A stretch of 48,754 bases of DNA from Acidimicrobiia bacterium (GCA_023265025.1 JAHFUP010000034.1:1-48754), one strand, 5' to 3'. Shown: positions 17,388-26,554, counted from the first letter of the stretch. The notes: a model not told the origin generated them from the letters alone. Made by a program: numbers and translations.

Positions 17388-17804
17388 ATGGAGCGCTCGG
17401 AAGAGGCAGAGCAGGCCGTGCGTGAGTTCGCCAGCGTGTTCAGCACCGGTGATGCCGACGGAGTCGACGGCCTGTTTTCGACGCAGGCGGTCCGCGTCAT
17501 CGGCACCGATCCCGCCGAGTGGTGGGGCCCGGACCGTGACGATGTCGTACGGCGCCTCCGGGCCCAGGTCGAAGTGCTCGGCGGCCAGGTCAAGGTCGAG
17601 GTGAACGACCCGGAGAGCGGGCGGGTCGGCGACATGGCCTGGGTGGCCGACCAGCCGACGCTCCGCTTGCCCGACGGGACCGATGTGCCGACCCGGTTCA
17701 CCGCCGTCCTCAGGGAGGAGGACGGGAAGTGGCGGTTCGTCCAGGTCCATTTCTCGATGGGCGTCGCGAACGAGGAGGCGATCGGTGAGGAGCTGCCGAT
17801 CTAA
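17388..17804 (+). CDS. SnoaL-like / NTF2-fold protein
   Basis: 138 aa from ATG preceded by GAGGGGGG. The layout is an N-terminal helix (EEAEQAVREFASVFSTGDADGV), Trp-containing loop EWWGPDRDDV, then strands ending in KWRFVQVHFSMG. This is typical of NTF2-fold proteins of the SnoaL-like or DUF4440-like type. Many are small enzymes or binding domains, and no specific substrate can be read. Its last four bases overlap the end of the hydrolase gene on the other strand. Confidence 0.75.
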   Translation: MERSEEAEQAVREFASVFSTGDADGVDGLFSTQAVRVIGTDPAEWWGPDRDDVVRRLRAQVEVLGGQVKVEVNDPESGRVGDMAWVADQPTLRLPDGTDVPTRFTAVLREEDGKWRFVQVHFSMGVANEEAIGEELPI

Positions 17805-18637
17805 CCACTGAGGCGGTCGAGGAACCCGGCCAACGCCTCCCACCAGGCGTCGGGCGTCTCGACCTGGGGCACATGGCCGGCCCCCGGCAGGACTGTGAGG
17901 TGTGATCCTGGGATGGTGGCGGCCAGGCGCAGGCAGTCGTCGATCATCGTCGTGTCCAGCTCGCCGACGACCACCGCGGTGGGCACGGCGAGCGTCGCCA
18001 GCTGCTCCAGGCGGTCGGCCTGGTCGACGAACCGGGGCGCCATCGCCATCCACATGTCCGGCGACGTGGCCTCGAGCCGGGCCCGGGACTGCTCGGCCCA
18101 GCCCGGGCGGGCCTCTTGCAGGCGTTCGAAGGCGGCGATCGAGTCCGGGTTCTCGGCCCGCCGGGCGGCCATGGCATCGGCCAGCCCGCTCATGCCCGCC
18201 TCGCGGACGACCCACCGGCCGAGCTCGACCAGCTCCATGGTGATGCCCGGGACGGGGCCGTGGAACGTACTGGCCAGCACCAGCCCCGTCAGCCGCTCCG
18301 GGTGGTCGAGGGCGACGAGCTGGGCGACGGCGCCGCCCATGGAGTGCCCGACGAGGGCGAAGCGGTCCCAGCCCAGCTCGTCGGCCAGCGCCAGCACGTC
18401 GCCGGCCATGAGCTCGAGGCTGTAGGCGCCGGCGTCGGTGGGGCGGTCGCTGGCCCCGTGACCCCGCAGATCCGGGGCGACGGCGTGCCAGCCGCGGTCG
18501 GCGAGCAGGCCCAGGACGCCGTCGACCTCGCCCCGGTCGGCGGTGAAGCCGTGGACCAGCATGACCGGCCGGCCGCCATCGCCGACGCTGCCGACCTGAA
18601 GGGAGACGTCGCCGAGATCGACGGTGCGGACGGTCAT
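17801..18637 (-). CDS. Alpha/beta hydrolase
   Basis: 278 aa, cytoplasmic. Classic alpha/beta hydrolase: oxyanion loop VMLVHGFTADRG, DLRGHGASDRP, nucleophile elbow VGHSMGGAVAQ, the acid Asp region VVVGELDTTMIDD, and the catalytic His in GAGHVPQVETP. Substrate is unknown; such genes are often esterases or C-C hydrolases. Confidence 0.93.
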   Translation of the reverse strand: MTVRTVDLGDVSLQVGSVGDGGRPVMLVHGFTADRGEVDGVLGLLADRGWHAVAPDLRGHGASDRPTDAGAYSLELMAGDVLALADELGWDRFALVGHSMGGAVAQLVALDHPERLTGLVLASTFHGPVPGITMELVELGRWVVREAGMSGLADAMAARRAENPDSIAAFERLQEARPGWAEQSRARLEATSPDMWMAMAPRFVDQADRLEQLATLAVPTAVVVGELDTTMIDDCLRLAATIPGSHLTVLPGAGHVPQVETPDAWWEALAGFLDRLSG

Positions 18638-18705
18638 CGGGCGCGCAGGTTACCCACCGCCGAACATGGAATGAACAACCGGGCCAGGACGCGTACTCTG
18701 GTGGG

Positions 18706-19662
18706 GTGGAGGGGAGGCGTAAGGCAAGGCTCTTGCTCGGGCTCAGAGTTCTGGCCAGCGGGCTCATGCTCGCCCTGCTGGTGCCCCGCATCCACGTGGC
18801 GTCGCTCTTCCCGAAGCACCAGCTGTCGACCATCGGCTGGCTCGCCGGAAGCCTGGTCATCTACACCCTGGCCGTCTTCCTCTCGACCCTGCGCTGGGCC
18901 CAGGTCCTCCACGCCCTCGACATCCCCTCCGAGATGCCACCGCTGGTCTCGCACACGCTGGCGGGCATGTTCGTGTCGAACTTCCTCCCCAGCACCGTAG
19001 GGGGCGACGTCCTGCGGGTGACGCGCCTGTCGGCGGCCAACGGCCAGCGCCAGACCTCGGTGGCGTCGGTGGTCGTCGAGCGCCTCACCGGGTTCCTGGT
19101 GCTGCCCTTCATCACCCTGGTCGCCCTGGTCGGCAACCCCACGCTCCTCCACCTCGGCCGGGCCAGCAGCCTCAGCCTGACGCTGGCCCTCGGCACGCTC
19201 GCCGCCCTGGTCGCCATCGTGGCGCTCGTGTCCAACCCCAACGTCGGCCAGCGGTTCGCCGGCCGGGCGTGGCTCGGGTTCGTCGCCGCCGTCCACGTCG
19301 GCCTGAGTCGCCTCCGCCGGGATCCTGGGGCCGCCGTCTCGGTGTTCGTGAGCGCTCTGGCCTACCAGTTGGCCATGGTCGCCGGCGCCTGGATGGCCGG
19401 GCACGCCATGAACATCGAGGTGGGCTGGTCGGCGATGATGGCGTTCATCCCGGTCGTGGCCATCGCCCAGGTTCTTCCGATCTCGGTCAGCGGCCTCGGC
19501 CTCCGGGAGGGTGCGCTCGTCCTGCTCCTCGTCCCGCTGGGGGTCAGCAGCGGCCAGGCCGTGGCCTTCGGGCTGCTGCTCTACGGCATCAACATGGTCG
19601 TCAGCCTCCTGGGCGCGCCGGCGTTCGCCGTCGGCTCCCGGCCCGCCCGGGTTGTTGCTTGA
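18706..19662 (+). CDS. Flippase-like integral membrane protein (UPF0104/YbhN, LPG-synthase TM domain)
   Basis: 318 aa, about eight hydrophobic helices. The segment AGMFVSNFLPSTVGGDVLRV is the family signature (NxxLP...GGD). Members share the transmembrane domain of lysyl-phosphatidylglycerol synthase and are proposed lipid or polyprenyl-linked substrate flippases. The stop overlaps the TTG start of the PAP2 gene (TTGA), and GGPP synthase follows, so a role in an isoprenoid or lipid-linked pathway is plausible. Confidence 0.85.
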   Translation: MEGRRKARLLLGLRVLASGLMLALLVPRIHVASLFPKHQLSTIGWLAGSLVIYTLAVFLSTLRWAQVLHALDIPSEMPPLVSHTLAGMFVSNFLPSTVGGDVLRVTRLSAANGQRQTSVASVVVERLTGFLVLPFITLVALVGNPTLLHLGRASSLSLTLALGTLAALVAIVALVSNPNVGQRFAGRAWLGFVAAVHVGLSRLRRDPGAAVSVFVSALAYQLAMVAGAWMAGHAMNIEVGWSAMMAFIPVVAIAQVLPISVSGLGLREGALVLLLVPLGVSSGQAVAFGLLLYGINMVVSLLGAPAFAVGSRPARVVA

Positions 19663-20438
19663 CCGACCTGGAGACCGAGGACCCCGAACCAGTCCGCTCC
19701 AAGCTGCGGTGGTGGAAGGAAGTGCTCTACATCGCTGCGTTTTACGGCGTGTACAGCTTCATTCGCAACACCCAGGGCTCGGCCACGGTGTCGGCCGCCC
19801 ACGCCTTCTCCCACGCCCGAGCCGTGATCCGGGTCGAGCGCGAGCTGGGCCTGTACTTCGAGGAGGGGGTCCAGGAGGCGTTCCTGGGCACCCGCTGGTT
19901 CATCCAGTTCTGGAACCTCTTCTACGGGACGTTCCACTTCATCGTCACCATCGCCGCTCTCGTCCTGCTCTTCAAGCGGTTCCCGGAGCGGTACCCCCGT
20001 TGGCGCAACACCCTCGCGTTCACCACCGGCCTGGCCCTGATCGGCTTCGCCACCTACCCGCTCATGCCCCCCCGCCTGCTGCCGGCGTCCTACGGCTTCG
20101 TCGACACCCTGAAGGTCTACGGCGGCCTCTGGAACTTCGACTCCGGGCCCGTCGCCCAGGTGTCGAACCAGTACGCGGCCATGCCGAGCCTGCACTTCGC
20201 CTGGTCGACATGGAGCACGCTGGTGCTCTATCCGATGCTGCGCCGGCGGTGGTCCAAGGTGCTCGTCGTCATGTACCCGGCGGCCACGCTGTTCGCCATC
20301 GTCGTGACCGCCAACCACTACTGGCTCGACGCCGCCGGCGGAGCGCTGCTCCTCTTCGTGGGCGCCACGGCCGGCTTTGCCCTGGCGCTGGCCACCGCAC
20401 GTCATCCGGTTCGTGAGGTCGTTCCGAACCGCGCCTAA
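19659..20438 (+). CDS. PAP2 superfamily membrane phosphatase / inositolphosphotransferase-like
   Basis: 259 aa from a TTG overlapping the previous stop. Multi-pass membrane protein with the PAP2 core AAMPSLHFAWSTW (C2 motif with SxxH) and TANHYWLDAAGGA (C3 motif with H and D). FIRNTQGSATVSAAHAF near the N terminus is common in the inositol-phosphotransferase-type branch. It may dephosphorylate a lipid phosphate or pyrophosphate. Coupled to the flippase-like gene and 30 bp before GGPP synthase. Confidence 0.85.
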   Translation: MTDLETEDPEPVRSKLRWWKEVLYIAAFYGVYSFIRNTQGSATVSAAHAFSHARAVIRVERELGLYFEEGVQEAFLGTRWFIQFWNLFYGTFHFIVTIAALVLLFKRFPERYPRWRNTLAFTTGLALIGFATYPLMPPRLLPASYGFVDTLKVYGGLWNFDSGPVAQVSNQYAAMPSLHFAWSTWSTLVLYPMLRRRWSKVLVVMYPAATLFAIVVTANHYWLDAAGGALLLFVGATAGFALALATARHPVREVVPNRA

Positions 20439-20468
20439 CCTGAGCGGTCCGGCAGAAGAGGAGAGTTG

Positions 20469-21539
20469 GTGCGAGTCGTACCGGGAATCGCGGTAGCGCC
20501 CCCCAGCCTGTCCGGCATCGCCACGCGGGTCGAGGGGCGCATCGCCGGCCTGCTGGACTGCGAGCTGGACCGGTGGGCGGCGGTCGACGCCGACTTGGGC
20601 GAGCCCCTGGCCGCCCTGCGTGACCTGGTCCTGGCCGGCGGCAAGCGGCTGCGGCCGGCGTTCTGCCACTGGGCCTACGTCGGCGCCGGCGGCGACCCCG
20701 AGGACCCCCAGGTCGTCGACGCCGGCGCCGCCCTGGAGCTCCTGCACACCTTCGCCCTGGTGCACGACGACATCATGGACGGCTCGGCCACCAGGCGGGG
20801 CACCGACACCATCCACGTCCAGTTCGAGGCCGGCCACGCCCTCGACGGGTGGCGGGGCGAGGCCCGGCGGTTCGGCGAGGGCGTCGCCATCCTCGTCGGC
20901 GACCTCGCCTTCGTCTACGCCGATCGGCTCCTGGCCGGCGCCCCCCCGGCCGCCCACCAGGTATTCACCGAGCTGCGCATCGAGGTCAACGTCGGCCAGT
21001 ACCTCGATCTGCTGGGCACCGCCCGGGGTGAGGTGAACGAAGGGACGGCCCGGCGCATCTCCCGGTTCAAGTCGGGCAAGTACACCGTCGAGCGCCCCTT
21101 GCACCTCGGCGCCGCCCTCGCCGGCCGCCTCGACGACCTGGCCGCCCCGCTCTCGGCCTACGGCCTGCCCCTCGGCGAGGCCTTCCAGCTCCGCGACGAC
21201 CTGCTCGGCGTCTTCGGCGACTCTGCCATCACCGGCAAGCCCGTCGGCGAGGACCTCCGCGAGGGCAAGCCGACCCTGCTCTTCGCCATCGCCGTGCAGC
21301 AGGCGTCGGATGCCGACGCCGCCGTCCTGGCCCGCTACGGGGCGCCGGACCTCGACGAGGACGGCGTCGCCGCCCTGCAGGACGTCCTGATGACATCGGG
21401 CGCGGTCGAGACCGTCGAGGGCGACATCGACCGTCTGGTGGCCGAGGCGGTACAGGCCCTCGACGGCGTCGCGCTGGCCGACGACGCCCGCCAGGCCCTG
21501 GTCGAGCTGGCCTTCTACGTCGCCGGCCGGGACCGTTGA
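20469..21539 (+). CDS. Polyprenyl (geranylgeranyl) diphosphate synthase
   Basis: About 356 aa; GTG 20469 is preferred over TTG 20466 because GAGGAG then has five-base spacing. Trans-prenyltransferase adding isopentenyl diphosphate to allylic primers. GGKRLRPAF, the first Asp-rich motif LVHDDIMDGSATRRG, GKYTVERPLHLG, and the second Asp-rich motif QLRDDLLGVFGD are all intact. Position before crtI and crtB argues for GGPP as product. The chain-length residues before the first motif (LELLHTFAL) lack a bulky block, also consistent with C20. Confidence 0.93.
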   Translation: MRVVPGIAVAPPSLSGIATRVEGRIAGLLDCELDRWAAVDADLGEPLAALRDLVLAGGKRLRPAFCHWAYVGAGGDPEDPQVVDAGAALELLHTFALVHDDIMDGSATRRGTDTIHVQFEAGHALDGWRGEARRFGEGVAILVGDLAFVYADRLLAGAPPAAHQVFTELRIEVNVGQYLDLLGTARGEVNEGTARRISRFKSGKYTVERPLHLGAALAGRLDDLAAPLSAYGLPLGEAFQLRDDLLGVFGDSAITGKPVGEDLREGKPTLLFAIAVQQASDADAAVLARYGAPDLDEDGVAALQDVLMTSGAVETVEGDIDRLVAEAVQALDGVALADDARQALVELAFYVAGRDR

Positions 21540-21554
21540 CGCCCGCCCCCCTAC

Positions 21555-21602
21555 GATCTGGCTGCAGTTAGCCGTGCATACGCGGCCAACTGCAGCCAAA
21601 TC
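21555..21602. promoter_or_regulatory. 48-bp imperfect palindrome upstream of crtI
   Basis: Arms begin GATCTGGCTGCAGTTAGCC and close as GGCCAACTGCAGCCAAATC around a central GCATACG-like core, with only three mismatches. It sits between the GGPP synthase stop and the crtI start. No T-run follows, so an operator for a dimeric regulator of crtIB, or an attenuating hairpin, is likelier than a simple terminator. Confidence 0.6.
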
Positions 21603-21620
21603 GACAGGTGGGGGACAGTC

Positions 21621-23093
21621 ATGAAGGTCATCGTCGTGGGCGCCGGCTTGGGGGGGCTGTCGGCCGCCTGCCACCTGGTCGGGCGAGGGCACGACGTCGA
21701 GGTCCTGGAGCGGGCCGACGTCCCCGGCGGGCGGGCCGGGCTCTGGGACACCCACGGCTACCGGTTCGACACCGGGCCCAGCGTGCTGACCATGAAGGGC
21801 ATCCTGGCCGACGCCTTCAACGCCGCCGGCGCCGAGATGGACAGCCACCTGAAGCTCATGCCGGTCGACCCGATGTACCGGGCCTGCTTCGCCGACGGCT
21901 CGGCCATCCACGTCCGCCATGGGCGCGAGGCCATGGTCGAGGAGATCCGCGAGACGGCCGGCGCCGCCGAGGCCGACGGCTTCGTCCGGTTCTGCGACTA
22001 CCTCACCGACCTCTACAAGCTCGAGCTGCCGAACTTCATCGACCGCAACTTCGACACCATCCTCGACATCGCCAAGCCGCCGTGGCCACTGTTCACCCTG
22101 GTGAAGATGGGCGGCCTGCGCCGGATGTCGAACGTCGTGGGCAGGTACTTCTCCGACCCCCGCCTGCAGAAGCTGTTCTCGTTCCAAGCCATGTACGCCG
22201 GCCTCTCGCCGTTCGAGGCGCTCGCCATCTACTGCGTGATCACCTACATGGACACCGTCGAAGGCGTGTACTTCCCCGAGGGGGGCATGCACGCCATCCC
22301 CCGGGCGATGGCCGAGGTGGCCGAGAAGGCCGGCGCCTCGTTCCGCTACAACACGACGGTCGACGGGGTGGTGCGTACCACCGACCACAAGGTGAGCGGC
22401 GTGCGGCTGGAGGGCGGCGACGTGATCTCCGCGGACGCGGTCGTCCTCAACCCCGACCTGCCCGTGGCGTACCGCGAGCTGCTACCGGGCGTGCCGATGC
22501 CGCGGGTGGCCCGCAAGGGCAACTACTCGCCGTCGTGCGCGGTGTGGCTGGCCGGTGTGAAGGGCGAACTGCCCGCCGGCGCCACCCACCACAACATTCA
22601 CTTCGGCGCCGAGTGGGAAGGCGCGTTCGACGCCCTCCTCAAGCAGGGCGTGGTGATGCCCGACCCGTCGATGCTCGTCACCAGCCCCACCGCCACGGAT
22701 CCTTCGCTGGCCCCTGACGGCCGCACGTCCCTGTACGTCCTGGAGCCGACTCCCAACCTGGACGGCCGCGTCGACTGGACCAGTGAGCGCGACCGGCTGC
22801 GGGAGCGGCTCATCGCCCGCGTCGGCGCCCTCGGCTACCCGACCGCCGAAGTCGACGTGGAACGCTTCGTCGACCCCACCGACTGGGAACGCCAGGGCAT
22901 GGAGCGGGGCACGCCGTTCGCCCTAGCCCACAACTTCTTCCAAACCGGCCCGTTCCGGCCCAACAACGTCACCAAGAACGCCCCCGGCGTGGTGTTCGTC
23001 GGCTCCGGCACGGTGCCCGGCGTCGGCGTGCCCATGGTGCTGCTCTCCGGCCGCCTGGCCGCCGACCGGGTGGACGAGCTGGCCCACAAGTAG
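21621..23093 (+). CDS. crtI: Phytoene desaturase CrtI
   Basis: 490 aa FAD enzyme converting phytoene to lycopene through successive desaturations. The N-terminal dinucleotide motif VIVVGAGLGGLSAACHL is followed by EVLERADVPGGRAG and FDTGPSVLTM. The C-terminal bacterial-type carotenoid dehydrogenase signature is present: NNVTKNAPGVVFVGSGTVPG with GVGVPMVLLSG. It starts 19 bp after the palindrome and its TAG abuts the crtB ATG. Confidence 0.97.
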   Translation: MKVIVVGAGLGGLSAACHLVGRGHDVEVLERADVPGGRAGLWDTHGYRFDTGPSVLTMKGILADAFNAAGAEMDSHLKLMPVDPMYRACFADGSAIHVRHGREAMVEEIRETAGAAEADGFVRFCDYLTDLYKLELPNFIDRNFDTILDIAKPPWPLFTLVKMGGLRRMSNVVGRYFSDPRLQKLFSFQAMYAGLSPFEALAIYCVITYMDTVEGVYFPEGGMHAIPRAMAEVAEKAGASFRYNTTVDGVVRTTDHKVSGVRLEGGDVISADAVVLNPDLPVAYRELLPGVPMPRVARKGNYSPSCAVWLAGVKGELPAGATHHNIHFGAEWEGAFDALLKQGVVMPDPSMLVTSPTATDPSLAPDGRTSLYVLEPTPNLDGRVDWTSERDRLRERLIARVGALGYPTAEVDVERFVDPTDWERQGMERGTPFALAHNFFQTGPFRPNNVTKNAPGVVFVGSGTVPGVGVPMVLLSGRLAADRVDELAHK

Positions 23094-23939
23094 ATGGTCA
23101 CGCTCGAGCAGTCCTACGCCCGCTGCAAGCAGCTCAACCGCCGCTACGGCACGACGTACTACTGGTCGACCCACCTGCTGCCGGTAGTCAAGCGCCACCA
23201 CGTCCACGCGCTCTACGGGTTCTGCCGGTACGCCGACGACATCGTCGACGACCTGGGATCCACGGCCACGCCGGCGCAGCGCCAGGCCGCCTTGACCGAC
23301 TTCGGCGACCGGTTCTTCATCGACCTGGCCCGGGGCACCTCCGACGACGACGTGCTCAAGGCCGTCGTCCACACCGTCAAGGCGTTCGACATCGACCCCG
23401 ACTGCTTCCGCCGCTTCCTGCGCTCGATGGCGATGGACTTCACCTGCGAGACCTACGAGACGTTCGAGGACCTACTCGACTACATGGACGGCTCCGCCGC
23501 GGTCATCGGCGAGATGATGCTGCCCATCCTGGAGCCGACGTCGCCCGCCGCCTACGGCCGCGCCCGCGACCTCGGCATCGCGTTCCAGTTGTCCAACTTC
23601 TGGCGCGACGTCGCCGAGGACCTCGACCGCGGCCGGGTCTACGTGCCCCAGGAGGACTTGCGGAAGTTCGGCGCCGACCCGTGGTTGCGGACGGCGACGC
23701 CGGAGTGGTGCGAGCTGATGGCCTTCGAGATCGCCCGCACCCGGCGCTACTACGAGTCCGCCGACCTCGGCATCCCGATGCTGCCGCCGGCGTCGGCCCG
23801 GTGCATCAAAGGCGCCCGGGCGCTGTATTCGGGCATCCTCACCGAGATCGAGAAGGCGGAGTACGACGTGTTCGCTTCGCGGGTCCGCGTCCCGACGTGG
23901 AGGAAGCTGGCCGTCGCCTTCCGGATGCTGCGTCCTTGA
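23094..23939 (+). CDS. crtB: Phytoene synthase CrtB
   Basis: 281 aa. Condenses two GGPP to phytoene. Both Asp-rich motifs are intact: GFCRYADDIVDDL and NFWRDVAEDLDRGRVYVP. The start codon follows the crtI stop with no gap, indicating co-translation. Together with GGPP synthase and CrtI it completes the route to lycopene. Confidence 0.96.
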   Translation: MVTLEQSYARCKQLNRRYGTTYYWSTHLLPVVKRHHVHALYGFCRYADDIVDDLGSTATPAQRQAALTDFGDRFFIDLARGTSDDDVLKAVVHTVKAFDIDPDCFRRFLRSMAMDFTCETYETFEDLLDYMDGSAAVIGEMMLPILEPTSPAAYGRARDLGIAFQLSNFWRDVAEDLDRGRVYVPQEDLRKFGADPWLRTATPEWCELMAFEIARTRRYYESADLGIPMLPPASARCIKGARALYSGILTEIEKAEYDVFASRVRVPTWRKLAVAFRMLRP

Positions 23940-23952
23940 AAAGCCAGCGCCC

Positions 23953-24711
23953 CTGAAACGTCGCCTCGTCGTCCTGCTGGTCGTCGACCTGCTCGTCCTC
24001 GCCGGCGGGCTGTTCCTGGTGGGCGGCCGGTACTGGTCGGGCGACGTCGACCTCGACGAGGCGCTGGCCCGCTTCCGGTCCGCCGGCGCCGAGGCCACGA
24101 ACGCCCCGCCGGTCGCCGGCCTGCCGGCGCCGGGCGTCTATCGCTACACGACGACCGGCGGCGAGTGGGTGTCGCTCTTCGACACCTACCGGGCCTACAG
24201 CCCGACGACCATGCGCATCGTCACCCGGCGGGGGTGCGGCGTGCGCGAGGAGCAGTTCTTCGTCACCCAGCACCTGGAGTACTACGACCGCTGCGGGCCG
24301 GCGCTGATCACCTACGGCACCGACATCGCCTACTGGTGGACCCACGGCACCCAGGCGTTCGACTGCCAGGCGGGCAGCTTCGACATGGCCGGCATGCGCG
24401 CCGGCGCCCGGGTGGAGTGGGACTGCTCGGACGAGGACACCCGGGCCCACCAGATCACCGAGTACGTCGGCGACGAGACGGTGGTGGTGGAGGGTGTGCC
24501 GCTACCCGCCCGCCACACCCGGTGGACGACGCTGTTCTCCGGGGCGACCATCGGCGGCGCGCTCGTCGACGACTGGTTCGACCCGTCCACCGGCCTCCTG
24601 CTGAAGGAGACCCGGGACATCGCGCTCCAGGTCGGCTCCCAGTTCGTCGGCCGCCTGCACTACACCGACAGGTCCGCGTACACCCTGGCGTCGGTGACGC
24701 CCGAGCGATAG
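23953..24711 (+). CDS. Hypothetical membrane-anchored protein, start uncertain
   Basis: About 252 aa if started at CTG 23953, 13 bases after crtB. From there the frame encodes a basic N terminus and one membrane anchor (RRLVVLLVVDLLVLAGG). The first conventional start, GTG 24019, falls inside the end of this helix. The extracytoplasmic part has paired beta strands, repeated YxxY/W motifs and four cysteines (RRGCGVREEQ, YDRCGPA, FDCQAG, WDCSDE). No family recognised. Position suggests co-transcription with crtIB, but its role is unknown. Confidence 0.65.
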   Translation: MKRRLVVLLVVDLLVLAGGLFLVGGRYWSGDVDLDEALARFRSAGAEATNAPPVAGLPAPGVYRYTTTGGEWVSLFDTYRAYSPTTMRIVTRRGCGVREEQFFVTQHLEYYDRCGPALITYGTDIAYWWTHGTQAFDCQAGSFDMAGMRAGARVEWDCSDEDTRAHQITEYVGDETVVVEGVPLPARHTRWTTLFSGATIGGALVDDWFDPSTGLLLKETRDIALQVGSQFVGRLHYTDRSAYTLASVTPER

Positions 24712-24721
24712 AGGAAGCGTG

Positions 24722-24925
24722 TCAGGCGGCGATGGAGGTGGACGGCCAGGCGTCGATCACGTTGGCGACAGGCACGAAGACGTCCTCGCCGCCGTGGAAG
24801 ATCCACAGCTTCACGCCCCGGGCGGAGATCAGGCTGACGTCGTCGAGGCGGGAGCCGTCGACGAGAGCCAGGCTGATGCTGGACCCCTCGAACCGGTGCA
24901 GCTCACGTCGCTTCTCGACCGTCAT
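24722..24925 (-). CDS. Small conserved-looking hypothetical protein
   Basis: 67 aa from an ATG with AAAGGA seven bases upstream. All-beta pattern: LHRFEGSSISLALVDGSRLDDVSLIS, then VKLWIFHGGEDVFVPVANV. Possibly a small barrel fold. It is convergent with the preceding gene and divergent from the Uma2 gene. Function unknown. Confidence 0.6.
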   Translation of the reverse strand: MTVEKRRELHRFEGSSISLALVDGSRLDDVSLISARGVKLWIFHGGEDVFVPVANVIDAWPSTSIAA

Positions 24926-25001
24926 CTCTCATCCTTTCACGCCAGATTGCGTAGTCAAAATATCGACAGGTTCGGGCGGGGACTGGAGCCTCTTCGGACG
25001 G

Positions 25002-25571
25002 ATGAGTCGGAAGTACCATGAGGCGATGGCGCTGCGTGAGCCGGCAGTGGACGAGCCAGTGGTCGTGCCTATGTCGTGGGCGGAGTACCAGGCCCTCCCC
25101 GAGAGTGTCCGCCACGAGTACATCGGAGGGTGCCTGGTCGTGAACCCGCAACCGATCTTCCGCCACCAGCGGATGTTGCACGCTCTGGTCCGGCTGCTCG
25201 ATGACGCCTGCCCGCCGGGCTTCTGGGCCCTGGGGGAGAGCGCGTGGAAGCCCGGCCCCGACGAGTTCGGGCCCGATGTGATGATCTGCGAGCGTGACAT
25301 TGACGCCGTCCGGTTGACCGGTACACCGCAGGTCGTCGTCGAGGTGCTGTCCTCCCGGCCGGCCTACGATCTCGTCCGCAAGTCGGCCAAGTACGCCGCC
25401 GCCGGGCTGCCGAGGTACTGGGTGGTCGACCCGGCGGCGCCATCGATCACCGCCTTCGAGCTACGTGCCGGCGACTGGGTGGAAGTAGCGACGGCCAGGG
25501 CCGATGAGCGGGTCGAGCTGGACTTCGGCGTCGGCACCGTCACCGTGTGCCCTACCGAGCTCATGGACTGA
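25002..25571 (+). CDS. Uma2 family (DUF820, PD-(D/E)XK-fold) protein
   Basis: About 189 aa from ATG 25002; ATG 25026 is also possible. Core motifs are complete: MSWAEYQALPESVRHEYIGG, FGPDVMICERD, TGTPQVVVEVLSSRPAYDL with the active-site Glu, then RKSAKYAAAGLPRYWVVDP with the Lys. This is a better match to the consensus than the other Uma2 gene in the window at 14.0 kb. The family has a restriction-endonuclease-like fold, and its biological function is poorly known. Confidence 0.88.
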   Translation: MSRKYHEAMALREPAVDEPVVVPMSWAEYQALPESVRHEYIGGCLVVNPQPIFRHQRMLHALVRLLDDACPPGFWALGESAWKPGPDEFGPDVMICERDIDAVRLTGTPQVVVEVLSSRPAYDLVRKSAKYAAAGLPRYWVVDPAAPSITAFELRAGDWVEVATARADERVELDFGVGTVTVCPTELMD

Positions 25572-26532
25572 CGGACCGGCCCTTCCACTCCACCGTCCGA
25601 CCGGAACGGGCCCGGATGCGGCTCTCGACCGCGAAGCCGGCCAGCATGAGCCGGGCCAGGGGGCACAGCAGGCCGTAGGCCGGGTTCTGGCCGGCGACGA
25701 GGCGGCCGCCGGCGCTGACGACGATCGCGGCCCACGGCCGGCGGGACGCCACCGGCGCCAGCAGCCAGAACAGGTGCGACCACGAGCGGGGGTGGAGCGA
25801 CGCCGAGTTCTTGGTGAGCCCGGCCCGGATCGCCGGCCACCCCGAGTACATCCGGGCCGTCATCAGCGCCGGCGCCAGCCTGGCGTCGTGGCCGCCGAGG
25901 GCCAGCGCCAGGTCGCGGTCGTCGACCACTGATCCCCGCACCGCGGGATGGCCGTGGCCACCGATGGCCTCGTAATGGTCCCGGCGGACGAGGAAGCACT
26001 GGCCGCTGGCGAAGCCGGGCGGGAAGCCTTCCTGGGTCAGCGCCAGCCCCAGTTCCGGCAGGAGCAACCGCTCCCAGAACGACCGGCAGTCGAGGCCGCC
26101 GACGATGCTGGTCGACGTCGACCGGGTGGCGGCGGCCATGGATGCGAGCGCCGCCGGCGCCAGCACCACGTCGGCATCGACGAAGGCCAGCCACTCCGTG
26201 ACCGCCCCCTCGGCGCCGGCCAGGCAGGAGCGGGGCTTGCCCAGCCAGCCCGCCGGCGGATCGCCGTCGAGGCGCACCACACGGGCGCCGGCGGCCGCGG
26301 CGACCGAACCGGTCCCGTCCGACGACGAGTCGTCGACGACGACCACTTCGGTCGCCTGCGGCAGGATGGCAGCGACGCACGCGGCGACAACAGAGCCCTC
26401 GTCGCGGGCCGGGATGACGACCCGGACGTCGATCGCCGGCGCCCCCGGGTGGGGGCCCAGGAAGCGCCGGCCGGCCCAGCCCATACGGGCCAGCCCCCCG
26501 AGCGACACCGCGGTGGCGGGCGAGACCCTCAC
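25561..26532 (-). CDS. Family 2 glycosyltransferase, carotenoid/hopanoid-associated type
   Basis: 323 aa. GT-A core: VRVVIPARDEGSVV, EVVVVDDSSSDGT, GDPPAGWLGKPRSC, AFVDADVVL (DxD-like), and DDRDLALALGGH. The PPAGWLGK segment is characteristic of the CrtQ/HpnB-like group acting on carotenoid acids or hopanoids. The C terminus has hydrophobic segments (HLFWLLAPVA). Context among carotenoid genes suggests glycosylation of a carotenoid. Its start is 22 bp from the divergent CDP-alcohol phosphatidyltransferase start. Confidence 0.83.
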   Translation of the reverse strand: MRVSPATAVSLGGLARMGWAGRRFLGPHPGAPAIDVRVVIPARDEGSVVAACVAAILPQATEVVVVDDSSSDGTGSVAAAAGARVVRLDGDPPAGWLGKPRSCLAGAEGAVTEWLAFVDADVVLAPAALASMAAATRSTSTSIVGGLDCRSFWERLLLPELGLALTQEGFPPGFASGQCFLVRRDHYEAIGGHGHPAVRGSVVDDRDLALALGGHDARLAPALMTARMYSGWPAIRAGLTKNSASLHPRSWSHLFWLLAPVASRRPWAAIVVSAGGRLVAGQNPAYGLLCPLARLMLAGFAVESRIRARSGRTVEWKGRSVSP

Positions 26533-26554
26533 CTATGGGGTGTACTTGCGGCGG

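Noticed and set aside
19581-22388. A 935-codon minus-strand frame opposite the carotenoid genes
   Set aside because: It is the antisense shadow of GGPP synthase, CrtI and PAP2, whose motifs are all on the plus strand.
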